64,000 nt of DNA from Vasconcelosia minhoensis LEGE 07310 (GTDB lineage: Bacteria > Cyanobacteriota > Cyanobacteriia > Phormidesmidales > Phormidesmidaceae). A program made the position numbers and the translations under genes. Location: positions 17,516-81,515 of the forward strand of contig NZ_JADEXG010000018.1 of the NCBI RefSeq assembly GCF_015207255.1, in the 5' to 3' direction. Of the stretch, positions 41,381-49,313 are shown in pieces (the stretch's first letter is position 1; the number at the start of each line of letters is the position of its first letter). The notes beneath the pieces were generated by a model that did not search any database, had not been told where the DNA came from, and saw only the letters and a program-made list of their open reading frames with translations.

Positions 41381-43333
41381 ATGGCTTACGGATTTGGCAC
41401 GAGCACAGTTGGTAATACCTCGACAGGCGACAACAACGTGGATGGACTGATCGCTGATAGGCGCTGGACATCTAGAAACGTAACTTTTAGCTTTACCAGC
41501 AACTTTCGCAACGATTACGAAGATGAGACTGGCTATCCCAACAGTGGGACTCATGCATCCAGCTTTTCTACGCTCAATACTATCCAGCGATCAGTTACGC
41601 GCAAGTGGATGGATATGTACGAAAGCGTATCAGGTCTCAATCTAATTGAACTCACTGGAGCCTCTGATCGCGATGCGACTATTCGCATGGCTGAATCAAG
41701 CCACCCTGGCACGGCTTACGCCTATCTTCCAGGGAGTTCTTATGTATCCGGTGATATATGGTTCAATCGAACAAGCTATAACAGTCCAACTATGGGCAGC
41801 TATGCCTATCATACCTTCGGTCATGAAATTGGTCATGCCCTAGGACTAGAGCACGGACACGAAACGGGTGGAATACGAAACGTTGCGATGAATTCCAATC
41901 GCGATTCAATGGAATTCTCGATTATGACCTATCGCTCTTATGTCGGAGATCCGCTCTCCGGTGGTTACTCGAATGAGGCATGGGGATACGCACAGTCTCT
42001 AATGATGTATGACATCAGAGCCATCCAGCAGATGTATGGTGCTAATTTTGGCCATAATGCGACTGGCACAACATACACGTTCTCAACCACAACTGGAGAA
42101 ATGTCTGTCAATGGAGTTGGTCAAGGCACTCCAGGAGGCAATAATATCTTCCGCACGATTTGGGATGGCAACGGCATTGATACCTATAACTTCTCAAACT
42201 ACAACACAAATCTCAGGGTTAACCTCGCGCCCGGGGGCTGGAGTGACCTCGACGTCGGCGGGAACACCCAGCGGGCCTACCTCGGAAACGGTAACTATGC
42301 CCGAGGCCACCTATTCAATGCGCTACAGTTCAACGGCGATACGCGATCGCTGATCGAAAATGCCTACGGCGGCTCGGGGAATGATCGCATCTATGGCAAC
42401 AGTGCCAATAACTATCTACGTGGCAACGATGGCAATGACTATCTCTATGGATATGACGGCAACGACAGCCTCAACGGCGGCTCTGGTAGCGACTACCTCA
42501 GTGGCGGCACGGGCAACGACTATCTCTATGGATATGACGGCAACGACAGCCTCTATGGCGGTTCGAGCGAGGACTACCTCAGTGGTGGTAACGGCAATGA
42601 CACTTTGAGGGGCGAATCTGGCGGCGATCGCATTTACGGCGGCGCTGGTAATGACTGGATTGACGGGGGCTATGGCCTCGACCGAATGGATGGCGGCTCC
42701 GGTATCGATACGTTAGACGTACGGTTCTGGAGCGGCATCTACGAGCTAGACATGAACACAGGCGAAACCAACTTCGCAGGTGAAACCGCGACGAATTTTG
42801 AAAACGTCTACACGGGCGCTGGCAATGACAAAATTACGGGAACCTCAGGCGCTAACTCTATCAATACGGGTGCCGGTAATGACACCTTATACGGCGAGAA
42901 TGGCAATGATACCCTCACTGGCGGTAAGGGCAATGACTACCTGGTCGGCGGACTGGGTGACGACTACCTGAACGGGACGGACTACTCTGCTCAGGGTACC
43001 GGCGAACGGGATATCCTTCGCAGCGGTAGCTTTGGCGATCGGGATATCTTTGTCCTAGGCGAACGAAAGGGCGGCGGTCGCGTCTTCTACAATGACAACG
43101 GCAATAGCGATTATGCCTTGATTAAAGACTTTGACGTCCACAATTTTGTCGGCGACGTCGCCGACAAAATTCAGTTGCTGGGCAGCTCGTCATCTTACTC
43201 TATAGCTGATGTGTCAGTAAATGGCGTCCTAGGTGCTGGCATCAATTTCTTTGGCGACCTGATTGGTATCGTCCAAGATTTCAGTGCTTCTAGCCTGAAC
43301 CTGTCTGACTCGAAGCAGTTTATCTACGTCTAG
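41381..43333 (+). CDS. serralysin-like zinc metalloprotease with RTX calcium-binding repeats
   Basis: 650-residue M10-type secreted protease. The zinc motif HEIGHALGLEH starts at His148 (ligands His148, His152, His158, catalytic Glu149), and the Met-turn is in SIMTYRS. From about 325 to 540 there are nonapeptide RTX repeats (GGSGNDRIYG, GYDGNDSLNGG and similar). An 81-bp unit around 42433-42594 is duplicated almost exactly. There is no N-terminal signal peptide, consistent with type I secretion through a C-terminal signal. No ABC exporter is adjacent. It is divergent from the sigma-factor operon and followed by a clear terminator. Confidence 0.92.
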   Translation: MAYGFGTSTVGNTSTGDNNVDGLIADRRWTSRNVTFSFTSNFRNDYEDETGYPNSGTHASSFSTLNTIQRSVTRKWMDMYESVSGLNLIELTGASDRDATIRMAESSHPGTAYAYLPGSSYVSGDIWFNRTSYNSPTMGSYAYHTFGHEIGHALGLEHGHETGGIRNVAMNSNRDSMEFSIMTYRSYVGDPLSGGYSNEAWGYAQSLMMYDIRAIQQMYGANFGHNATGTTYTFSTTTGEMSVNGVGQGTPGGNNIFRTIWDGNGIDTYNFSNYNTNLRVNLAPGGWSDLDVGGNTQRAYLGNGNYARGHLFNALQFNGDTRSLIENAYGGSGNDRIYGNSANNYLRGNDGNDYLYGYDGNDSLNGGSGSDYLSGGTGNDYLYGYDGNDSLYGGSSEDYLSGGNGNDTLRGESGGDRIYGGAGNDWIDGGYGLDRMDGGSGIDTLDVRFWSGIYELDMNTGETNFAGETATNFENVYTGAGNDKITGTSGANSINTGAGNDTLYGENGNDTLTGGKGNDYLVGGLGDDYLNGTDYSAQGTGERDILRSGSFGDRDIFVLGERKGGGRVFYNDNGNSDYALIKDFDVHNFVGDVADKIQLLGSSSSYSIADVSVNGVLGAGINFFGDLIGIVQDFSASSLNLSDSKQFIYV

Positions 43334-43357
43334 TGGCCGTCGCTTAGCGGTTAATCT

Positions 43358-43393
43358 GACGCCCAGTACTGCCAACGTGCTGGGCGTCTTTTT
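43358..43393 (+). terminator. rho-independent terminator of the RTX protease gene
   Basis: GACGCCCAG (43358-43366) pairs with CTGGGCGTC (43380-43388) around a 13-nt loop and is followed by TTTTT. It begins 25 bp after the stop codon. Confidence 0.85.
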
Positions 43394-43586
43394 CCAGTTA
43401 CTAGCGCTGCGGCAGAGAAAAGACTAGATACTTGCGATCGCACCTCCGCGTTGCCCAAGCCACTGCCGCTTGACCACCCGTCTGCCAATTGACTCATACC
43501 GCTGTACTGCGATTTTGGGGGTGAGATAAGATTGACATATCTACTCAAAACTGGACTCAATTAACCTCAGGCTGGAGGATGGGACA

Positions 43587-43730
43587 ATGCATCTAGACCA
43601 AATCGTTTCCTGCGACTCGCAGGTGATAAATGGATCGCTGTTTATTGCGGGAACGCCTGTTCCAGCTAAGATTCTTATACAGCACTTGACAGCAGGAGAC
43701 TCATTAGATATTCTTACTGTGGCTTTCTAA
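43587..43730 (+). pseudogene. truncated DUF433-type antitoxin
   Basis: A ribosome site (GGAGG at 43574) precedes ATG 43587. The 47 residues include GSLFIAGTPVPAKILIQHLTAGDSLDIL, the DUF433 core, and then stop where the family normally continues (about 75 residues, with a YP-x-L helix region). No toxin follows. The rest of the 1350-bp gap (43394-44684) is AT-rich and shows nothing else I can name. Confidence 0.6.
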
Positions 43731-44684
43731 TTGTTACATTCGAACAGACAGTTTCTTTTCTGAAGATGACTGTCAAAGAGGCAGAAGTCAATTTTAAGCT
43801 CGGGAACCGCAATATGGGCAAGGAAGGCTGAGACGGAAGGCGTGATCGCACCCCCTCCACAACCCACCCACTCTAGCTCAGGAAATCCTCACATTAATCG
43901 TCGGTAGGCATTGCCATAGAAATTTCTAACTAAACCTGCCACCCATAGCTATACTATGTCGCTTCTGAATGTGTCCAAGATTTTTAAGATAGGTGTCGGT
44001 TTAGCTAGCGAGTCAAACTCCTCGGCAGCGTCTAGGGAGCCTCGAGATTGATGTGGGCTCGATCGCAAAACTGCTGTAATCGGTTAGATAAAAAACATAA
44101 CTTCAGCAATGCTGACAAGTTTAGAATCTGTGCATAAAAGTTCAGACGCTGTCCGATATATAATTGTGCACTTCATCGATATAGATACCTTAGATGTTTA
44201 GGGCATATAAGGCAACGGATACGAAAGCCCCAAAAAATTAGCAATCAATTCTTTAGTTAAAAATCAACTAACTTTTTAAGTTTTTTTAATAATATTCTCG
44301 CTTTCTTGCTTTTTCTCGCCTTAGTATGCGAACTTATGTTTAGTAGTGGCAGATGTAAATTATCCTTTTCCTTTTACTGGTTTTCAGCTCGGGAGTAGGA
44401 CATAAGTTTTAAAGGAAAAATTATTTTACTTAATGCATCTATAGCTATTTAGTAATCATCTTGATATTATCCTTCAATATCTGATGCGGGCTTATTTAGA
44501 ATCAAGACAGTCAGCGTCTTACTTTTTAGAACAATGAAAAATGACAGCTCAAACATAATGCTTCCCATAGTAGAACGTCAATGGCATTTTAGCTTCTCAA
44601 CAGCCTAACCCCTCAAAATGCAATAGTGTTTTGGCGGGTAGAATTTGCTTTAAAGAATTAGAATCTTGAAGATTTAGAAAAGGA

Positions 44685-45950
44685 ATGATTGTCGTGGTTT
44701 TTGTAGCTCGCTGTATACTGATATTGGTTTTTTCATTGGTGTCCTTGACGCTTGCTCAGCTACCTGCTCATGCACAATTTATCGATTTTTCAGAGAGTGG
44801 CTGGATTGAGACATGTTTACAAAATTCAAGTGATCCTATATGTGACCCACAACTTTTGAGTATTGGAGGCGCTGCTAATGATAATCCCCTCATTATAGTA
44901 GAACCTGAATCAGTCGATCGAAACCTATTTGTAAAAGGCTTAAAAGGTGCTTCTACTGACCCTAGAGATATTAAACAGCTGGTAGAGGACGCTGTAGCAG
45001 TTTGGAAAGCCGCTTACAAAGATGAAAGCTTTCCCGAGCTTAACCTACATGTAGGCTGGGCTAATTTCGGAATTGTAGAAAGAAATGCGGAAATCGAAAG
45101 AATCGCAAGGGTTTTGGACAAGTTTTCCAAGCAAGATGAACAACTTTCACTTAATAGAGAACTTTCAAGGGAATCATATTTTAGGGGGAGCTATCTCGAA
45201 AACAAAAACTCTAGGGATCTGTCTGGTTTAACAGACGCCACAAAAAACCGGAGATTGTCTAACAATTTAGACAACGGAAAGCCTTCACTATCTGACAAAC
45301 AATCGCCTGATTGCAACGAAAAGCAGCCTATTGATACTCTAAATCTAATTTACAGAGATATTGTCAACGAGCGTGGTTCTTCAGGAGATGCAATTGCCCT
45401 GCATATTTGCGGAGCACCTTCAGAACCCAGCATATCGCCATCAGAGGACTGCACTAATACAGATCGCAAAGAAGCAACCATACTATTTAATAGCGAAATT
45501 TTGAAGGTTAAAGATTCTGAAGGAAATGAATTGGGCTCAGTTAAATACTTTCTAGATTCTAACCCCTTTGATTCATCAACCTTCGGCCCATTGACAGAGA
45601 TTAAAGAACCTAATTTCATACAAAGATCTGACTTCAAAATTCCATTTACCATTGACCTCTTCTCTGTAGCACTCCATGAAGTTGGGCATGCACTTGGTTA
45701 CTCCCAAATAAATAATAAGATTACTCCTCCTGGACATATTGACAATTCTTATTTACCTCATGTTCTCAACCAGTATCTGCCTTTTTCTACGCGAAAGTGC
45801 CCATCAAAGACGGACGTTAAAAGCGTTGCATCTGTTGGCTCATATATACCTGGAGCACCTGCTTACGTATTAGCCAATCCCGATAATCCAGAACCCTGTT
45901 CGAACAATCCTACAAGACTATCGTTCCCTACTACGGTTACCTCCTATTGA
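44685..45950 (+). CDS. secreted zincin-like protein lacking the third zinc ligand
   Basis: 421 residues with a signal peptide (ILVFSLVSLTLAQLPAHA). Near the C-terminus, HEVGHALGYSQ starts at His331: His331, Glu332 and His335 match the zinc-protease HExxH, and the conserved Gly is present. The third ligand expected at position 341 is Gln instead of His; His353 or His360 might substitute. Its fold cannot be fixed; a matrixin-like protease is the closest match. Codon use is AT-rich compared with neighbours, suggesting transfer. It lies in the surface-protein region between the RTX protease and the haemagglutinin-type gene. It may be a degenerate or non-classical protease. Confidence 0.6.
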   Translation: MIVVVFVARCILILVFSLVSLTLAQLPAHAQFIDFSESGWIETCLQNSSDPICDPQLLSIGGAANDNPLIIVEPESVDRNLFVKGLKGASTDPRDIKQLVEDAVAVWKAAYKDESFPELNLHVGWANFGIVERNAEIERIARVLDKFSKQDEQLSLNRELSRESYFRGSYLENKNSRDLSGLTDATKNRRLSNNLDNGKPSLSDKQSPDCNEKQPIDTLNLIYRDIVNERGSSGDAIALHICGAPSEPSISPSEDCTNTDRKEATILFNSEILKVKDSEGNELGSVKYFLDSNPFDSSTFGPLTEIKEPNFIQRSDFKIPFTIDLFSVALHEVGHALGYSQINNKITPPGHIDNSYLPHVLNQYLPFSTRKCPSKTDVKSVASVGSYIPGAPAYVLANPDNPEPCSNNPTRLSFPTTVTSY

Positions 45951-46131
45951 GCCTCGTGAAATCTATCAGTCAGAAATATTTCTGCTAAGTGTATGGCTAA
46001 ATAAATTAGTACAAACCGCTAGTTTTAGCTAACTATTACTAAGCTGTTCTTTCAAAATTGCCTCACAAGCATATTGGTACTAGCGATATTTTTAGCCATC
46101 TCTTAATACCTCGGCAATAATGAGCACTTGA

Positions 46132-46304
46132 GAGCATCCCAATTTTGAAAATTACTGTAAGCCCTCACCCTAAATCCCTCTCCCCGGGGAGAGGGACTTT
46201 GAGCCACACTATGGCTTTTGGCCCAGTTCCGGCTCCCCTTCTCCTCGGGGAGAAGGGGCGGGGGGATGAGGGCGCTAGCCTGGATCTGCATAATCGGGAT
46301 GCAC
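46132..46304. repeat. palindromic intergenic repeat, copy 4, with outer arms
   Basis: Core 46161-46273 (GCCCTCACCC to GATGAGGGC) with internal hairpins, flanked by GAGCATCCCAATTTTG (46132-46147) and CATAATCGGGATGCAC (46289-46304), imperfect inverted copies of the arms seen around copy 1. This copy carries an extra insert between its two hairpins. Confidence 0.75.
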
Positions 46305-46452
46305 CCTGAGCACTGAGCACTTCGGCATCGGCAGCAGCTATTTTTAGCATAACCTTTATAATTATTCAGATTCGGTATCTGCACAAGGTTTTAACAATAG
46401 CTAATTTGACCAGTACTAATGCTTGTCCACAGATTGTTGGCAGTTAATCGTG

Positions 46453-49302
46453 ATGTTATCTCAGAAGAATTTTCCATACGAGCAAATCAGAAGCTTTATT
46501 GGCATTGTTGTGCTTTCTGGTTTGATGTCGAGGACAACACAAGTTGCAGCTCAAGTAATACCAGATTCAAGCCTATCTGCCAACGAAACTACGATGGTGA
46601 GATCTGTCAACGGTGTATCTGAAATTACAGGCGGGTCGGAACGGGGGAACCTATTGTTTCATAGCTTTGAGCAGCTTTCTCTATCTATTGGGGAAGAAGC
46701 TCTCTTCAAGCACGGAAATGACATTAATATAATACTGAATAGAGTTACCGGAGGTTCAAATTCTTATATAAACGGCATTATTAGTGCCCCAAATCTCAGC
46801 ACTGCCGACATTTTTCTAATCAACCCTAATGGGATTGAGTTTGGACCCGGTGCATCGCTCAATATCGGTGGTTCTTTTGTTGCTAGCACCGCTGACCGTA
46901 TCATCTTTGATAATGATGTAGAGTTTAGCGCTAGCAATCCTCAACCTGTAAGCTTGACTATCAGTCAACCACTTGGCCTGGCACTGGATAATAATTCAGC
47001 TGGGATGGGAAATGGGTTGTCTGTCAAGGGTGCAACTTTAGAGGTTTCTCCAGGCGAAGCGATTACTTTAGTCGCTAGCGAAATTGATTTATTAGGAGGT
47101 AGGCTGACAGCACGTTCTGGTCAAATAGAGCTGGCAAGCGTGACACCAGGAAATTTGATAAGTCTGACATCTCCTAATGCCGTTGATGGCTCCAGTTGGA
47201 TATTAAATTACGAAAACGTAGGAAATCAAAACTTTCAAGATATTCAGTTATCTGCCGACAGCCGTCTAGATGTCCGAAGCAGTTCAAGCAGTAGCCCAAG
47301 CGGCAGTGTTCAGGCGAGAGGACGTCATATTTCCTTGGAGGAAAGCCAAGTCAATGCGTTCAACTTTGGGAGTTTAGAAGGAGGACTCATTTCTATTATC
47401 GCCATGGGACAACTTAATCTTGAAAATAGATCCCAGATTGCAGCTCTCTCTTTTCGTAGTGGCGATAGCGGAGATTTACTTATTGCATCAGAGCAACTTA
47501 GCCTAAGCAGCGGATCTCAAATTGCAACTTCAGCTTTCTCAGGAAGTGGGAATGGAGGAGAGCTAACGGTAAACGTTTCCGGAGACGTTGAGCTGAGCGA
47601 TGCTAGCCGTATACTCTCACGGTCGGAAGCGCGTGCTACAGGAGCGGCAGGCAACCTTTCTCTCAGTGCAGCAAATCTACTCGTTGGCGATGGCTCTAAT
47701 ATTAGTACTTCAACCTTTGGAAGCGGAGATGGAGGAGACCTGACGGTGAACGCTTCTGGCGATGTTAAGCTAATCGATGCTAGCCGTATACTCTCACAAT
47801 CAGAAGCGCGTGCTTCAGGAGCGGCAGGTAACTTGACTCTCGAGGCTGCAAATTTAAGGATTCAGAGTGGTTCAGAGCTCTCAACATCTGCTTTAGGTAA
47901 TGGGCAAGCAGGACAGATGATTGTCAATACACGTAATGGGTCCATAGAGATAACGGGTACAGGTGAACAACCAAGCAGCAGCGATATTTTATTTAGCCGT
48001 TTGTCTTCAGCTACTCGGGGAGAGCAAAACGCGGGTGATATACAGATAAATACACGAAGCCTGCTTATAGAAAACGGCGGTCTGATACAGTCCATAACAG
48101 TTTTCGGCGTTGGTAACGGCGGTAGCATTGACATCAATGCGACTGAGTCAGTCACGGTAGCAGGTACTGCGGGTAGTCAAGCAAACAACGAACCTAGCTC
48201 GATTACCTCCTCTAATGGAGTAACTAGTACTGGTGATGCAGGGTCTATACATATATCGGCTAGACGCCTCGTGGCTCAAAATGGCGGAAGAATCTTCACC
48301 AGCACAAACGGGACCGGTCAAGGCGGTGACTTAACCGTGCAATCAGGTGAAGTAATTTTATCGGGGCGAGGAAGTCCTCCTAGCGGTTTATTCGCTCGAA
48401 CAGAAGGCTCTGGTGATTCTGGGCTGTTGACGCTCATTGCAGATACACTGTTAATCGAAGACGGTGCCCGCATCACCGTCAGTACCGATGAAGATGCTTC
48501 CCTTGAGAACTTAGGCACTGTTCAAGCCGCCAACATTACTGCTCGCGCCATCACCTTAGATAATGGCGAAATTACGGCTGAATCTCGCTCTGGCGATGGC
48601 GGCAACCTTCTGTTCACGGTTCAAGACTATATTTTGTTGCGTAACGGTAGCCTCATATCTGCGACAGCAGGAACCGCTCAGACAGCCGGTAATGGCGGCA
48701 ACATAGAAATCGACGCTCCGAATGGTTTCGTCATTGCCGTCCCTACCGAAGACAGCGACATTATTGCCAATGCCTATACAGGTAGAGGGGGCAATATATT
48801 TATTGAGGCCCAAGGCATCTACGGCCTAATCGAACGCCCAGCTATTGAAGGTAACGGTACCAACGACATTGACGCCAGCTCTCAGTTTGGTAACAGCGGT
48901 GCCGTCGCCCTCAACAATCTTGCCGTTGACCCAACTCAGGGTCTATTAGAGCTGCCCGCAGCTCCAGTCGATGACGCTCCTATTGCCCAGCGCTGCCTTG
49001 CCGACAGCGAGGGTCAAAATGCCTTTGTGGTCACCGGGCGCGGCGGTATAGCTCCCAGTCCTGAAGCCGTTGTTCGTAATGAGACGGATACGCTAGCAGG
49101 GCTGGGGTCAAGTACAGTTAGTTCAAGCGCGATCGCACCCTCCATCCCTCATCAAGCAGTCTCTTCTAATACGACTCCAGAACCCCTCGTCGAAGCACAG
49201 GGCTGGCAGCGCGACGCTAGCGGCAATGTCGTCCTGCTCGCATCAGCTGAATCCAGCAGCAGGCAGCCTATCCAAGCTGAAGCAACCTGCCCGCCTTCAT
49301 AG
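46453..49302 (+). CDS. filamentous-haemagglutinin-type exoprotein (TpsA)
   Basis: About 949 residues from ATG 46453 (a TTG at 46423 is also open). A signal region (FIGIVVLSGLMSRTTQVAAQ) precedes the TPS secretion domain, seen as VNGVSEITGGSERGNLLFHSF, NIILNRVTGG and NPNGIEFGPGASLNIGGSF. The rest is Gly/Ser/Asn-rich beta-helix repeat sequence, with a tandem unit of about 177 bp at 47538-47861 (SDASRILSRSEARATGAAGNL and a close copy). The C-terminus has the cyanobacterial signature RCLADSEGQNAFVVTGRGG. It should be exported by the TpsB pore at 34241. It is followed after 11-32 bp by a CHAT-TPR gene on the same strand. Confidence 0.9.
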   Translation: MLSQKNFPYEQIRSFIGIVVLSGLMSRTTQVAAQVIPDSSLSANETTMVRSVNGVSEITGGSERGNLLFHSFEQLSLSIGEEALFKHGNDINIILNRVTGGSNSYINGIISAPNLSTADIFLINPNGIEFGPGASLNIGGSFVASTADRIIFDNDVEFSASNPQPVSLTISQPLGLALDNNSAGMGNGLSVKGATLEVSPGEAITLVASEIDLLGGRLTARSGQIELASVTPGNLISLTSPNAVDGSSWILNYENVGNQNFQDIQLSADSRLDVRSSSSSSPSGSVQARGRHISLEESQVNAFNFGSLEGGLISIIAMGQLNLENRSQIAALSFRSGDSGDLLIASEQLSLSSGSQIATSAFSGSGNGGELTVNVSGDVELSDASRILSRSEARATGAAGNLSLSAANLLVGDGSNISTSTFGSGDGGDLTVNASGDVKLIDASRILSQSEARASGAAGNLTLEAANLRIQSGSELSTSALGNGQAGQMIVNTRNGSIEITGTGEQPSSSDILFSRLSSATRGEQNAGDIQINTRSLLIENGGLIQSITVFGVGNGGSIDINATESVTVAGTAGSQANNEPSSITSSNGVTSTGDAGSIHISARRLVAQNGGRIFTSTNGTGQGGDLTVQSGEVILSGRGSPPSGLFARTEGSGDSGLLTLIADTLLIEDGARITVSTDEDASLENLGTVQAANITARAITLDNGEITAESRSGDGGNLLFTVQDYILLRNGSLISATAGTAQTAGNGGNIEIDAPNGFVIAVPTEDSDIIANAYTGRGGNIFIEAQGIYGLIERPAIEGNGTNDIDASSQFGNSGAVALNNLAVDPTQGLLELPAAPVDDAPIAQRCLADSEGQNAFVVTGRGGIAPSPEAVVRNETDTLAGLGSSTVSSSAIAPSIPHQAVSSNTTPEPLVEAQGWQRDASGNVVLLASAESSSRQPIQAEATCPPS

Positions 49303-49313
49303 GCTTTGAAAAA

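Noticed and set aside
42360..42971. Thr/Met-rich frames inside the RTX protease gene
   Set aside because: Alternate-frame reading of the RTX nonapeptide repeats.
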